This document shows, one piece after another, positions 1 through 9,633 of a DNA stretch of 64,000 nt. Source of the DNA: Massilia sp. CF038 (GTDB lineage: Bacteria; Pseudomonadota; Gammaproteobacteria; Burkholderiales; Burkholderiaceae_D); contig NZ_FQWU01000001.1 in the NCBI RefSeq assembly GCF_900129765.1, positions 1,116,001 through 1,180,000 of the forward strand, in the 5' to 3' direction. Both the position numbers and the translations under genes were made by a program. Position 1 is the first letter of the stretch, and each line of letters begins with the position of its first letter. The notes under the pieces are model-generated. The model worked only from the letters and a program-made list of their open reading frames with translations, made no database searches and was not told the DNA's origin.

Positions 1-11
1 GAACAGGAACA

Positions 12-500
12 ATGACTCAGATTAAAGATTTTTTCAGCAGCATGCTGCTGGTCGAACTGTTCAAGGGCCTGGCGCTGACCGGCAAGTACATGTTCGCCCG
101 CAAAATCACCGTGCAGTACCCGGAAGAGAAGACCCCGATGTCGCCTCGTTTCCGCGGTCTGCACGCGCTGCGCCGCTACCCGAACGGCGAAGAACGCTGC
201 ATCGCCTGCAAGCTGTGCGAAGCGGTGTGCCCGGCCATGGCCATCACGATCGAATCGGAACAGCGTGACGACGGTTCGCGCCGCACCACCCGTTATGACA
301 TCGACCTGACCAAGTGCATCTTCTGCGGTTTCTGCGAAGAATCCTGCCCGGTCGACTCGATCGTTGAAACGCATGTACTGGAATACCACGGCGAAAAACG
401 TGGCGACCTGTATTACACGAAAGAGATGTTGCTCGCTGTTGGCGACCGCTACGAAGGCGACATCGCCGCTGCCCGTGCAGCCGATGCGCCTTACCGTTAA
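12..500 (+). CDS. nuoI: NADH-quinone oxidoreductase subunit I
   Basis: This is the ferredoxin-like subunit of respiratory complex I that passes electrons through two 4Fe-4S clusters towards the quinone site at the membrane interface. The 162-residue protein has two complete CxxCxxCxxxCP motifs, with cysteines at about 63/66/69/73 and 102/105/108/112. An amphipathic N-terminus precedes them, as usual for NuoI. The ATG lies just behind a GGAACA-type ribosome binding site at the left edge of the window. nuoJ follows after about 20 bases, so this is the continuation of a nuo operon whose earlier genes lie outside the window. The length is normal for the family and no key residue is missing. Confidence 0.97.
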   Translation: MTQIKDFFSSMLLVELFKGLALTGKYMFARKITVQYPEEKTPMSPRFRGLHALRRYPNGEERCIACKLCEAVCPAMAITIESEQRDDGSRRTTRYDIDLTKCIFCGFCEESCPVDSIVETHVLEYHGEKRGDLYYTKEMLLAVGDRYEGDIAAARAADAPYR

Positions 501-521
501 TCGCAAGTGTCTGGGTTAGTC

Positions 522-1196
522 ATGGAATTTAAAACTATATTGTTCTACGTGTTCTCGCTGATCATGCTGTTCGCAGCGGTCCGCGTCATCACCGCCCGGA
601 ACCCGGTGCACGCCGCGCTGTTCCTGGTGCTCGCCTTCTTCAACGCAGCCGGTATCTGGATGCTGCTCGAAGCCGAGTTCCTCGCCATTGTGCTGGTGCT
701 GGTGTATGTGGGCGCCGTGATGGTGCTGTTCCTGTTCGTGGTGATGATGCTCGATATTAATATCGACAAGATGCGCGAGGGCTTCTGGTCCTACCTGCCG
801 CTGGCACTGGGCATCGGCATTGTGATCATCTTCGAAATGGCGGCCATCTTGTGGCGCGGTTTCCTTGACTTCGAGCCGGCGCCGGCAGTGGCGGGCGCCC
901 ACATCGGCGGCACCAAGGAACTCGGCCTGCTGATCTACACCAAGTATATTTACGGCTTTGAAATTGCCGCAGCGATTTTGCTCGTGGCGATCATTGCTGC
1001 CGTGGCACTGACCCTGCGCAAGCGCAAGGACACCAAGGCCTTCAACCCGGGCGATGCCGTGCGCGTCAAGCGCAATGACCGCCTGCGCATCGTCAAGATG
1101 GATGCCGTGGACCAGCCAGCGATTGATGCTGCATCGAAAGCGGCCGCCCTGGCTGCCGCCGAAGCGCAGGATGCCGCCAGCAAGGAGACCAAATAA
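522..1196 (+). CDS. nuoJ: NADH-quinone oxidoreductase subunit J
   Basis: NuoJ is a membrane subunit of the proton-pumping arm of complex I. The 224-residue protein has about five hydrophobic segments, including the typical stretch around [20 protein letters not shown]. An Ala-rich, charged C-terminal tail of about 60 residues follows the last membrane helix and is less conserved in the family. I chose the ATG at 522 because the protein then begins MEFKTILFY, as expected. A GTG five codons upstream (507) is in frame but adds only MSGLV. The stop overlaps the nuoK start (TAATG), which indicates translational coupling. Confidence 0.95.
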   Translation: MEFKTILFYVFSLIMLFAAVRVITARNPVHAALFLVLAFFNAAGIWMLLEAEFLAIVLVLVYVGAVMVLFLFVVMMLDINIDKMREGFWSYLPLALGIGIVIIFEMAAILWRGFLDFEPAPAVAGAHIGGTKELGLLIYTKYIYGFEIAAAILLVAIIAAVALTLRKRKDTKAFNPGDAVRVKRNDRLRIVKMDAVDQPAIDAASKAAALAAAEAQDAASKETK

Positions 1197-1504
1197 TGAC
1201 TTTAACGCTCACACACTATCTGATCCTGGGCGCGATGCTGTTCGCGATCTCGATCGTCGGCATTTTCCTGAACCGCAAGAATGTCATTGTTCTGCTGATG
1301 GCCATCGAACTGATGCTGCTGGCCGTGAACATGAACTTCATCGCGTTTTCGCACTATCTGGGCGACGCGGCAGGGCAGATCTTTGTCTTCTTCATCCTGA
1401 CCGTCGCCGCTGCCGAATCGGCAATCGGGCTGGCGATTCTGGTGGTCATGTTCCGTAATCTGGACACCATCAATGTGGAAGACCTGGACAGGCTCAAAGG
1501 CTAA
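1196..1504 (+). CDS. nuoK: NADH-quinone oxidoreductase subunit K
   Basis: NuoK is the small three-helix antiporter-related subunit of complex I (MrpC/NuoK family). The 102-residue length matches the family. The second helix carries the conserved membrane glutamate in [17 protein letters not shown], and the third has the second conserved glutamate in [16 protein letters not shown]. Both are involved in proton transfer in known complexes. It overlaps nuoJ by one base and is followed by nuoL after about 50 bases. Confidence 0.96.
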   Translation: MTLTLTHYLILGAMLFAISIVGIFLNRKNVIVLLMAIELMLLAVNMNFIAFSHYLGDAAGQIFVFFILTVAAAESAIGLAILVVMFRNLDTINVEDLDRLKG

Positions 1505-1555
1505 GTTTTCGGCGATCTCGGTTAAAACTCGAATACATAACGATTAAGGTTCAAC

Positions 1556-3640
1556 ATGGCGGGGCAACTTCTCAACCCTAACCTCCTACTTGCCGTCCCA
1601 CTGGCGCCGCTGGCTGGCGCAGTGATCGCCGGCTTGTTCGGTACTAAGTTCTTCGGCAACATGGTCGGTCGCAAGACGTCGCACACGGTGACGATTCTTG
1701 GCGTGCTCATCGCGCTGATCCTGTCGGTGCAGACGCTGATGGCGGTGCTGGACGGCGCCAGCTTCAACGGCACCATCTACAACTGGATGACGGTCGGTAC
1801 GCTGAAGATGGAAGTCGGTTTCCAGATCGATGCCCTGTCGGCGATGATGATGTGCGTGGTGACCTTCGTGTCGCTGATGGTGCACATCTACACCATTGGC
1901 TACATGGCAGAAGACGAGGGCTACAACCGCTTCTTCGCCTACATCTCGCTGTTCACGTTCTCGATGCTGATGCTGGTCATGGCCAACAACTTCCTGCAGC
2001 TGTTCTTCGGCTGGGAAGCAGTGGGCCTGGTGTCCTACCTGCTGATTGGTTTCTGGTACACCCGTCCGACCGCGATCTTTGCCAATATGAAAGCCTTCCT
2101 GGTCAACCGCGTGGGTGACTTCGGCTTCATCCTGGGCATTGGTCTGCTGCTGGCCTATGCCGGTTCCATGAACTACCAGGAAGTGTTTGCCAAGCGCGAA
2201 GCGCTGGCCCTGCTGACCCTGCCAGGTTCGGACTGGATGCTGCTGACCGTGGCCTGCATCTGCCTGTTCATTGGCGCAATGGGCAAATCGGCCCAGTTCC
2301 CGCTGCACGTCTGGCTGCCTGATTCGATGGAAGGCCCGACCCCGATTTCCGCACTGATTCACGCGGCAACCATGGTGACCGCGGGTATCTTCATGGTGGC
2401 ACGCATGTCGCCCCTGTTCGAACTGTCCGACACTGCTTTGTCCTTCGTGCTGGTGATTGGTTCCATTACCGCGCTGTTCATGGGCTTTTTGGGCATCATT
2501 CAAAACGACATCAAGCGCGTGGTTGCTTACTCGACCCTGTCGCAGCTGGGCTACATGACGGTGGCGCTGGGTTCCTCGGCCTATTCGGTGGCCGTATTCC
2601 ACCTGATGACCCACGCCTTCTTCAAGGCGCTGCTGTTCCTGGGCGCCGGTTCGGTCATTATCGGCATGCACCATGATCAGGACATCCGCAACATGGGCGG
2701 CCTGCGCAAGTACATGCCCATTACCTGGATCACCGCCTTGCTCGGTTCGCTGGCACTGATCGGTACGCCGTTGTTCTCGGGCTTCTACTCGAAAGACAGC
2801 ATCATCGAAGCCGTGCATGCCACCCATATCTGGGGTTCGGGCTTTGCCAACTTCGCCGTGCTGGCTGGTGTGTTCGTGACCGCCTTCTACTCGTTCCGCA
2901 TGTACTTCCTGGTGTTCCACGGGGAAGAGCGCTTCGGCAAGGCCAGCACTGGCCATCATAGCCACGGCCATGACTCGGATGCGCACGACGAGGATGCGCA
3001 CGACGACCATCATCACCATGGTCTGGCCCCGGGCGAGAAACCGCACGAGTCGCCACTGGTCGTGACGCTGCCGCTGATCCTGCTGGCCATTCCTTCGGTC
3101 TTCATCGGCGCCATGACCATCGGCCCGATGCTGCATGGCGACTTCTTCAACAACGTGATCTTCGTTGGCGAGAACCATCACGCCATGCACGAGCTGCACG
3201 AAGAGTTCCATGGCTGGTGGCAGATGGCGGTACATGGCCTGATGACGATGCCGTTCTGGCTGGCTGCTGCCGGTGTCGCGTCCGCTTACTACTGCTACAT
3301 GGTCAACCCGCGCGTACCGGCCTGGTTCTATGCCAAGTTCAAGGCCCTGCACACGCTGCTGGACAACAAGTACTACATGGACAAGTTCAACGACGTGGTG
3401 TTTGCCGGCGGCGCGCGCCTGCTCGGCGGCGGCCTGTGGAACATTGGCGACCGCAAGCTGATCGATGGTCTGCTGGTCAATGGCAGCGCCAAACTGGTGG
3501 GCTGGTTCTCGTCCATCGTGCGCACTGGCCAGACCGGCTACATCTATCACTACGCGTTCGTGATGATCATCGGCGTGCTCGCTTCGCTGATGTACTTCCT
3601 CCCGTCGCTGAAGTACTTCCTCTCGCTGTGGCACGTTTAA
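1556..3640 (+). CDS. nuoL: NADH-quinone oxidoreductase subunit L
   Basis: NuoL is the distal antiporter-like subunit of complex I, with a long lateral helix that braces the membrane arm. The 694-residue protein has the NuoL/MrpA proton-translocation core, seen in LFFGWEAVGLVSYLLIGFWY, in GAMGKSAQFPLHVWLPDSMEGPTPISALIHAATMV and in NDIKRVVAYSTLSQLGYM. The conserved glutamate and lysines of the channel are present. An unusual His/Asp-rich segment (roughly residues 464-490) interrupts the C-terminal half in a predicted loop. An AAGG ribosome binding site precedes the ATG. Apart from the His-rich insert, it is of normal length. Confidence 0.97.
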   Translation: MAGQLLNPNLLLAVPLAPLAGAVIAGLFGTKFFGNMVGRKTSHTVTILGVLIALILSVQTLMAVLDGASFNGTIYNWMTVGTLKMEVGFQIDALSAMMMCVVTFVSLMVHIYTIGYMAEDEGYNRFFAYISLFTFSMLMLVMANNFLQLFFGWEAVGLVSYLLIGFWYTRPTAIFANMKAFLVNRVGDFGFILGIGLLLAYAGSMNYQEVFAKREALALLTLPGSDWMLLTVACICLFIGAMGKSAQFPLHVWLPDSMEGPTPISALIHAATMVTAGIFMVARMSPLFELSDTALSFVLVIGSITALFMGFLGIIQNDIKRVVAYSTLSQLGYMTVALGSSAYSVAVFHLMTHAFFKALLFLGAGSVIIGMHHDQDIRNMGGLRKYMPITWITALLGSLALIGTPLFSGFYSKDSIIEAVHATHIWGSGFANFAVLAGVFVTAFYSFRMYFLVFHGEERFGKASTGHHSHGHDSDAHDEDAHDDHHHHGLAPGEKPHESPLVVTLPLILLAIPSVFIGAMTIGPMLHGDFFNNVIFVGENHHAMHELHEEFHGWWQMAVHGLMTMPFWLAAAGVASAYYCYMVNPRVPAWFYAKFKALHTLLDNKYYMDKFNDVVFAGGARLLGGGLWNIGDRKLIDGLLVNGSAKLVGWFSSIVRTGQTGYIYHYAFVMIIGVLASLMYFLPSLKYFLSLWHV

Positions 3641-3665
3641 TCAGACACGCAAAGACAACGACAAC

Positions 3666-5165
3666 ATGATGCAGTCTATTTCTACATTACCTCCGTATCT
3701 GAGCCTGGCGATCTGGCTCCCGATCGCCTTTGGCGCGCTGATCCTGTTCGTCGGCCGCGATGAAAAGCCGGGCTTCACCCGCTGGCTGTCGCTCGCTGGC
3801 GCCTTGATCAGCTTCCTGGCCACGATTCCTCTGCTGACCCATTTCGACAACGCGGCCCATGGCCTGCAATTTGTTGAAAAGGCGCCATGGATCGGCCAGT
3901 TCAACATTTTCTATGCACTGGCCGTGGACGGCCTGTCGCTGTGGTTCGTGCCGCTGACCGCCTTCATCACCGTCATCGTCGTCATTTCCGCCTGGGAAGT
4001 AATCGAAAAGCGCGTGGCCCAGTACATGGGTGCCTTCCTGATTCTGTCGGGCCTGATGATTGGCGTGTTCACCGCCACCGACGGCTTGCTGTTCTACTTC
4101 TTCTTTGAAGCAACCCTGATCCCGATGTACATCATCATCGGTATCTGGGGTGGGGCAGACCGCGTGTATGCGTCGTTCAAGTTCTTCCTGTACACCTTCC
4201 TCGGTTCGCTGCTTACCCTGGTTGCCATCATCTACCTGTACAACGCCTCGGGCAGCTTCAACATCTTCGACTGGCACCAGCTGCCATTGACGATGAAAGA
4301 GCAGACCTTCATCTTCCTGGCCTTCCTGGCAGCGTTCGCCGTCAAGGTGCCAATGTTCCCGGTCCATACCTGGTTGCCGGACGTGCACGTCGAAGCGCCA
4401 ACGGGCGGCTCGGCCGTGCTGGCCGCCATCATGCTGAAACTGGGCGCGTATGGCTTCCTGCGCTTCTCGCTGCCAATCACGCCCGATGCATCGCATGCCA
4501 TGGGCCCGTTCATCATTACCCTGTCGCTGATTGCCGTGATCTATATTGGTCTGGTTGCACTGGTGCAGAAGGACATGAAAAAGCTGGTGGCGTATTCGTC
4601 GATTGCACACATGGGCTTTGTAACGCTGGGCTTCTTCATGTTCAACCAGATGTCGGTGCAGGGCGGTATCGTACAAATGATTTCGCACGGCTTTATCTCC
4701 GGCGCCATGTTCCTGTGCATCGGCGTGCTGTACGACCGCATGCACTCGCGCCAGATCGCCGACTACGGCGGGGTGGTCAACACCATGCCGAAGTTCGCTG
4801 CCTTCATCGTGCTGTTCTCGATGGCCAACTGCGGCTTGCCAGCCACTTCCGGCTTCGTGGGCGAATTCATGGTGATCCTGGGCGCGGTCCAGTTCAACTT
4901 CTGGATCGGCATGCTGGCTGCCACCGCCCTGATCTTCGGCGCAGCGTACTCGCTGTGGATGGTCAAGCGCGTGGTGTTTGGCGAAATCGCCAACGAGCAC
5001 GTGAAAGAACTGACCGACCTGAACAAGCGTGAATTCCTGATGCTGGGCATTCTGGCGATCGCCGTGATTGCGATGGGCCTGTATCCGGCGCCATTTACCG
5101 ACACGATGCAAACCTCGGTCGCAGACTTGCTCCAGCATGTCTCCGTGTCGAAACTGCCGCAATAA
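3666..5165 (+). CDS. nuoM: NADH-quinone oxidoreductase subunit M
   Basis: NuoM is the second antiporter-like, proton-pumping membrane subunit of complex I. The 499-residue protein has about 14 hydrophobic segments and the family hallmarks: [21 protein letters not shown], the channel lysine region [27 protein letters not shown], and [18 protein letters not shown]. It starts with two adjacent ATG codons (3666 and 3669). It lies 25 bases after nuoL and 8 bases before nuoN, within one transcription unit. Confidence 0.97.
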   Translation: MMQSISTLPPYLSLAIWLPIAFGALILFVGRDEKPGFTRWLSLAGALISFLATIPLLTHFDNAAHGLQFVEKAPWIGQFNIFYALAVDGLSLWFVPLTAFITVIVVISAWEVIEKRVAQYMGAFLILSGLMIGVFTATDGLLFYFFFEATLIPMYIIIGIWGGADRVYASFKFFLYTFLGSLLTLVAIIYLYNASGSFNIFDWHQLPLTMKEQTFIFLAFLAAFAVKVPMFPVHTWLPDVHVEAPTGGSAVLAAIMLKLGAYGFLRFSLPITPDASHAMGPFIITLSLIAVIYIGLVALVQKDMKKLVAYSSIAHMGFVTLGFFMFNQMSVQGGIVQMISHGFISGAMFLCIGVLYDRMHSRQIADYGGVVNTMPKFAAFIVLFSMANCGLPATSGFVGEFMVILGAVQFNFWIGMLAATALIFGAAYSLWMVKRVVFGEIANEHVKELTDLNKREFLMLGILAIAVIAMGLYPAPFTDTMQTSVADLLQHVSVSKLPQ

Positions 5166-5173
5166 AACAGACT

Positions 5174-6667
5174 ATGATCGAAACTACCAATCCCAATCTG
5201 GTTCCGGTATCCGCCGAAATCTTCCTGCTGATTGCCGCGTCGGCAATCCTGCTGATCGACATGTTCCTGTCGTCGTCGAAGCGGGCGCTGACGTATTACC
5301 TGTCGCTGGCCACGCTGATCGTGTGCGGCTACCTGACCTGGTGCGACTATTCGCTCGGCCTGACGGTCTACACATTCAATAATATGTTCGTGTCGGATCC
5401 GATGTCGAACCTGCTCAAGCTGTTCACCTACCTGGCAGTCGGCATCACGCTGATTTATTCGCGCCAGTACGCAGGGGAGCGGGGCATGTTGTCGGGCAAC
5501 CTGGGCGGCGAGTTCTACGTGCTGGCCCTGTTTGCCATGCTGGGCCAGATGATCATGATCTCCGGTAACAACATGCTGGCGATTTACCTGGGTCTGGAAC
5601 TTATGTCGCTGTCGCTGTACGCGCTGGTGGCCTTGCGCCGTGACCACGCCGCCTCGACCGAAGCATCGATGAAGTACTTCATCCTGGGGGCGCTGGCGTC
5701 CGGTTTCCTGCTGTACGGTATTTCGATGCTGTACGGCGCCACCGGCACCCTCGATATCAGCCAGATCGCCCGCGTGGCCGCTGGCGCTACCGCCAACCAC
5801 ACCATTCTGGTGTTTGGCGTGGTGTTCGTGGTCGCAGGCCTGGCCTTCAAACTGGGCGCGGTGCCATTCCACATGTGGGTGCCGGACGTGTATCAGGGTT
5901 CGCCAACCGCGGTCACGCTGTTGCTGGGCGCGGCGCCGAAACTGGCTGCCTTTGCCATCTGCATCCGTATCCTGGTTGAAGGCTTGATGCCAATGGCAGT
6001 GGACTGGCAGCAAATGCTGATGATTCTGGCCGTCATGTCGCTGGCCATCGGCAACCTGACCGCGATTGCCCAAACCAACCTCAAGCGCATGCTGGCCTAC
6101 TCGACCATCGCCCAGACCGGCTTTGTGCTGCTGGGCCTGATGGCAGGCGTGGTCGGTGGCCAGCAAGACAATGCTGCCGCAGCTTACAGCTCGGCCATGT
6201 ACTACTCGATCACCTACGTGCTGACCACGCTCGGTACCTTCGGCGTGATCATGCTGCTGGCCCGTGCTGGTTTTGAGGCGGAAGAGCTGGCTGACTTCAA
6301 GGGCTTGTCCAAGCGCAGCCCATGGTTTGCCGCTGTCATGTCGATTCTGCTGTTCTCGCTGGCCGGCGTGCCGCCGATGATGGGCTTTGCCGCCAAGTTT
6401 GCCGTGCTGCAGGCAGTGCTGTCGACCGGCGCTGTGTGGCTGACCGTGCTGGCGGTGATGTTCTCGCTGATCGGCGCTTTCTACTACCTGCGCGTGGTCA
6501 AGGTCATGTGGTTTGATGAGCCGGAAGAGTCGGCTCCGCTGGCCGTACCGTTCGACATGCGCGCCACCCTGACCCTGAATGGCATTGCCATCGTGGTGCT
6601 GGGTATTTACGCCGGTCCGCTGCTGACGGCCTGCATGCACGCCATGAACGCCACCCTCGGCACCTGA
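5174..6667 (+). CDS. nuoN: NADH-quinone oxidoreductase subunit N
   Basis: NuoN is the third antiporter-like subunit of complex I and the last core nuo gene. The 497-residue protein shows the family signatures [40 protein letters not shown] and [20 protein letters not shown], with about 14 membrane segments. The stop codon shares one base with the start of the next gene (TGATG), so the downstream DUF2818 protein is probably translated by coupling. Confidence 0.96.
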   Translation: MIETTNPNLVPVSAEIFLLIAASAILLIDMFLSSSKRALTYYLSLATLIVCGYLTWCDYSLGLTVYTFNNMFVSDPMSNLLKLFTYLAVGITLIYSRQYAGERGMLSGNLGGEFYVLALFAMLGQMIMISGNNMLAIYLGLELMSLSLYALVALRRDHAASTEASMKYFILGALASGFLLYGISMLYGATGTLDISQIARVAAGATANHTILVFGVVFVVAGLAFKLGAVPFHMWVPDVYQGSPTAVTLLLGAAPKLAAFAICIRILVEGLMPMAVDWQQMLMILAVMSLAIGNLTAIAQTNLKRMLAYSTIAQTGFVLLGLMAGVVGGQQDNAAAAYSSAMYYSITYVLTTLGTFGVIMLLARAGFEAEELADFKGLSKRSPWFAAVMSILLFSLAGVPPMMGFAAKFAVLQAVLSTGAVWLTVLAVMFSLIGAFYYLRVVKVMWFDEPEESAPLAVPFDMRATLTLNGIAIVVLGIYAGPLLTACMHAMNATLGT

Positions 6668-6972
6668 TGGATGTAACGCTTTCTGCATGGTTGGTGATTG
6701 CTGTCGCACTGGTACTCGCCAACCTGCCGTTCATGAATGAATCCCTGTTCGGCGTGATTCCGCTGGGCGCGCCACCCAAGGCGGGCTGGGTGCGTGCCAT
6801 CGAGCTGCTTGTTTTATACTTTGTTACCGGCGGCATCGCCTACGTGCTCGAAGCGCGTGCTGGCAACGTCTTCACCCAGGTCAAGGAGTTCTACATGATC
6901 ACGGTGCCCCTGTTTGCGGTACTGGGGTTCCCGGGCTTCGTGCTGCGCTACCTGCGCAAGCGCCATCACTAA
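6667..6972 (+). CDS. DUF2818 family small membrane protein
   Basis: This is a 101-residue protein with about three hydrophobic segments (residues 5-22, 38-58 and 76-92) and a basic C-terminus. Proteins of this family sit directly after nuoN in many betaproteobacteria. That position suggests an accessory role in complex I assembly or stability, but the function is not established. It overlaps nuoN by one base and precedes the Nudix gene by 19 bases. The family call rests on length, membrane pattern and position. Confidence 0.8.
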   Translation: MDVTLSAWLVIAVALVLANLPFMNESLFGVIPLGAPPKAGWVRAIELLVLYFVTGGIAYVLEARAGNVFTQVKEFYMITVPLFAVLGFPGFVLRYLRKRHH

Positions 6973-6991
6973 CCACGCACCAGGAGCGGGC

Positions 6992-7546
6992 ATGGATTCG
7001 CAGCTCAAAGAAACCCGGATCGATGGAGCACTTGCCTATGATGGCGGCTTCCTCAAAGTCACGCGCGACCGCGTCAAGCTTCCCAATGACGCTGTTACCT
7101 TCCGCGAATACATCAAGCATCCTGGCGCGGTCGTGATTTTGCCGGTCTTTGACGACGGCCGCGTGCTGCTCGAACGCCAGTTTCGCTACCCGCTCGACCG
7201 CGTGTTCATCGAATTCCCCGCCGGAAAGATTGATCCGGGCGAAGACACGCTCGCCTGCGCCAAGCGCGAACTGCAGGAAGAAACCGGCTACACGGCCGAC
7301 AGCTGGCAGTTCGTCAGCACAATTCATAACGCCATTGCCTATTCCGACGAACACCTGGACATGTTTGTGGCGCGCGGCCTGACGCCGGGCCCGCGCAAAC
7401 TCGACGAGGGCGAGTTCCTCGACATCTTTACCACCACCATTCCTGAACTGCTGGAGATGGTCCGGCTTGGCCAGATCACCGACGTGAAGACCATCATTGG
7501 CGCCTTCTGGCTTGAAAAGCTGGCAGCTGGCAACTGGTCGGTCTGA
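6992..7546 (+). CDS. Nudix hydrolase, ADP-ribose pyrophosphatase type
   Basis: This 184-residue protein contains a complete Nudix box: G78, E84, then REL-QEE-TGY at 92-100. The preceding FPAGKID and the flanking architecture resemble ADP-sugar pyrophosphatases (NudF group), which split ADP-ribose into AMP and ribose-5-phosphate. The ATG at 6992 follows a CAGGAGCGGG ribosome binding site. An open frame extends further upstream into the DUF2818 gene but lacks such a site. Its place at the end of a complex I operon fits clean-up of NAD(H) breakdown products, though that link is inference. Confidence 0.88.
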   Translation: MDSQLKETRIDGALAYDGGFLKVTRDRVKLPNDAVTFREYIKHPGAVVILPVFDDGRVLLERQFRYPLDRVFIEFPAGKIDPGEDTLACAKRELQEETGYTADSWQFVSTIHNAIAYSDEHLDMFVARGLTPGPRKLDEGEFLDIFTTTIPELLEMVRLGQITDVKTIIGAFWLEKLAAGNWSV

Positions 7547-7553
7547 GACCCGC

Positions 7554-8255
7554 ATGCGCGCGCTGCTCCTGTTCTTGCTGGCCCTGACCTGCAATAGTGC
7601 GCTCGCGTCACGCGGCATGTTCCAGGCCCTGTGCGAAGACCGCATGGCCGGCTCGCGCGCGATTGTCAAAAGCCGGCTCAATGGCTACAGGATCGACAAT
7701 ACCTTGTCGTTCCGCGAACTGCCCGCCAAGTCGCAAAAACCGGCGCCCGTCAACGGCGCCGTGCTGGGCGTGACGGCCACCAAATACGCCACCAATATTG
7801 GCTACAGCGCGCACGTCATGCGCAACCCGATCTCGCGTTACGAATGCGTCAGCTCCCAGATTGAAGTGACGGTATCGTATGAACCGACGGTCATTTATAT
7901 CGGCAAGGAGTTTTTGCCCGGCACTTGCGCCTACCGGGAAATTCTTGCGCACGAAATGCGTCATCTCAACACTTACTTTGAACAATTGCCGAAAGTGGAG
8001 ATAGCTGTGCGCGAGGCGCTGGTGCGCCGCTTCAACGTCAAGGCCGAGTACGGTCCTGCAGGGCAGGCGCAGGCCGCGCTGAAACGCGAGGTCGAAAACG
8101 TGTGGGTGCCCTTTTTTACCGCCCAGATCAAGCGTGCCGATGCGCTGCATGACGTGATCGATACGCCGCAGGAATATGCGCGACTGAGCAGAGTTTGCCA
8201 AGGTGAGGTACAGTCATTCATAGCACCAAACGGTCAAACCAACAGAACTCCATGA
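7554..8255 (+). CDS. secreted protein with HExxH motif, possible metallopeptidase
   Basis: The 233-residue protein starts with a clear signal peptide (MRALLLFLLALTCNSALA, cleavage near residue 18). The mature part has a HEMRH motif at about 133-137 inside REILAHEMRHLNTYFEQ, which matches the zinc-binding HExxH helix of metallopeptidases. Two cysteines (about 98 and 125) could form a disulfide. No known peptidase family was recognised, so activity is inference from this motif alone. The ATG at 7554 lies 7 bases after the Nudix stop. The stop overlaps ispD by four bases (ATGA), tying an exported protein into an isoprenoid gene group. Confidence 0.8.
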   Translation: MRALLLFLLALTCNSALASRGMFQALCEDRMAGSRAIVKSRLNGYRIDNTLSFRELPAKSQKPAPVNGAVLGVTATKYATNIGYSAHVMRNPISRYECVSSQIEVTVSYEPTVIYIGKEFLPGTCAYREILAHEMRHLNTYFEQLPKVEIAVREALVRRFNVKAEYGPAGQAQAALKREVENVWVPFFTAQIKRADALHDVIDTPQEYARLSRVCQGEVQSFIAPNGQTNRTP

Positions 8256-8938
8256 ACCAGCCTGCACCGCGTTATTTTGCCCTGATACCCGCCGCCGGCG
8301 TGGGCGCCCGCATGGCTGCAAACGGACCGAAGCAGTACATGGCCATTGGCGGCAAACCCATGCTGCGCCACACCATCGACGCTTTTTTGTCGAGTGCACT
8401 GATTACCCATACCTTTATTGTGGTCAGCCCTGACGACGGCCAGATCGATGGCGTTGTCCCAGATGCAGGCGTCACCGTGCTGCGCTGCGGCGGTGCCACC
8501 CGCATGGAATCGATTCAAAACGGCTTGCGCCAGATGGGCGAGCTGGTCGGCCCGCAAGACTGGGTGCTGGTGCACGATGCCGCACGGCCCGGCCTGAACG
8601 CGGCCCTGATCGAGAAACTCATTACAACGATAGGCGGCGACGCCGTCGGCGGCCTGCTCGCGCTGCCGGTGGTCGACACCGTCAAGCGCGCAGGCGCGGC
8701 TGTCTCCACGGTAGCGCGGGACGGCTTGTGGCTGGCGCAGACTCCGCAAATGTTCCGCTACCGGCTGCTTGTCGACGCGCTCGCCGCCGCCACCGACGCC
8801 AGTGTCATTACCGATGACGCCAGTGCGATCGAGGCGTTGGGACACTCGCCCAAGCTGGTCGAAGGACATCCCCGTAACTTAAAAGTGACGCTGCCTGCGG
8901 ACATCCGCATTGCCGAGATGTACCTGGCTGCGCCGTAA
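8252..8938 (+). CDS. ispD: 2-C-methyl-D-erythritol 4-phosphate cytidylyltransferase
   Basis: IspD transfers CMP from CTP to methylerythritol 4-phosphate, the third step of the MEP isoprenoid pathway in the cytoplasm. The 228-residue protein begins with the nucleotide-binding loop IPAAGVGARMAANGPKQYM (GxGxR and KQY). It also has WVLVHDAARPGL, VVDTVKR and LAQTPQMFR, all characteristic of the family. It overlaps the upstream gene by four bases and is followed after 18 bases by ispF, the usual ispDF pair. Confidence 0.96.
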   Translation: MNQPAPRYFALIPAAGVGARMAANGPKQYMAIGGKPMLRHTIDAFLSSALITHTFIVVSPDDGQIDGVVPDAGVTVLRCGGATRMESIQNGLRQMGELVGPQDWVLVHDAARPGLNAALIEKLITTIGGDAVGGLLALPVVDTVKRAGAAVSTVARDGLWLAQTPQMFRYRLLVDALAAATDASVITDDASAIEALGHSPKLVEGHPRNLKVTLPADIRIAEMYLAAP

Positions 8939-8956
8939 CCTGATAGCGAATTCATC

Positions 8957-9472
8957 ATGTCACTGGCTTCCTATAATCCAACACCCCCGTTTCGTATTGG
9001 CACCGGCTACGACTGCCACGCCCTGGTCGAGGGCCGCAAACTGATCATCGGCGGGGTGACCATCCCGCACAAAACCGGCCTGTTCGGCCATTCCGACGCC
9101 GACGTGCTGCTGCACGCCATCATCGATTCGATGCTGGGCGCTGCCGGCCTGGGCGACATTGGCAAGCACTTCCCGGACACCGACCCCATGTTCGCCGGCG
9201 CCGATTCGCGTACGCTGCTGCGCGAAGTGGCGCACCGTGTTGTGGCCACCGGCTACACCATTGGCAATATCGATGCGACCATCATCGCGCAGGCGCCGAA
9301 AATGGCGCCGCACATTCCGCAGATGGTGTCGCGCATTGCCGAAGATGTGGGCGTGTCGCCCCAGCAGATCAACATCAAGGCCAAGACCAACGAAAAGCTC
9401 GGTTATCTCGGGCGCGAAGAAGGCATGGCGGCGGAAGCGATCTGCATGCTGATCAAGGCCGCCACAGCCTAA
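8957..9472 (+). CDS. ispF: 2-C-methyl-D-erythritol 2,4-cyclodiphosphate synthase
   Basis: IspF cyclises the CDP-methylerythritol phosphate intermediate with release of CMP. The 171-residue protein has the zinc ligands in GYDCH near the N-terminus and the family block [33 protein letters not shown]. The C-terminal [19 protein letters not shown] is also present. The N-terminus is about ten residues longer than the shortest homologues. The gene lies directly after ispD and ends a few bases before a palindromic intergenic repeat. Confidence 0.97.
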   Translation: MSLASYNPTPPFRIGTGYDCHALVEGRKLIIGGVTIPHKTGLFGHSDADVLLHAIIDSMLGAAGLGDIGKHFPDTDPMFAGADSRTLLREVAHRVVATGYTIGNIDATIIAQAPKMAPHIPQMVSRIAEDVGVSPQQINIKAKTNEKLGYLGREEGMAAEAICMLIKAATA

Positions 9473-9480
9473 TCGAGCAC

Positions 9481-9574
9481 CCACACATCGTCCTCGCGCA
9501 GGCGGGGACCCATCCCATGCTGACCAACTTCGGTGATGTGGAATAGGTCCCCGCCTGCGCGAGGACGATGTGGC
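9481..9574. repeat. REP-like long inverted repeat, copy 1
   Basis: Two arms of about 30 bases face each other: the left contains CATCGTCCTCGCGCAGGCGG and the right contains GGTCCCCGCCTGCGCGAGGA. Between them is a spacer of about 25 bases with CATGCTGACC. The same 93-base arrangement, including the spacer, recurs at 23845-23937, and a differently arranged copy lies at 61432-61506. It sits just after ispF, so its hairpin could also end transcription or protect the mRNA. Confidence 0.85.
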
Positions 9575-9633
9575 TGACTGCTGGCCCCTATCCTTCGGTA
9601 TGATGGTCGTTCAATATCACGACCGGATCCCGT

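Noticed and set aside
1586-3634. A 682-codon open frame antisense to nuoL, and similar long antisense frames over nuoM, nuoN, sppA and the RND pump genes.
   Set aside because: Their products are dominated by His, Gln and Arg with no domain. They arise because the sense genes are GC-rich with strong codon bias. The sense frames carry clear family motifs.
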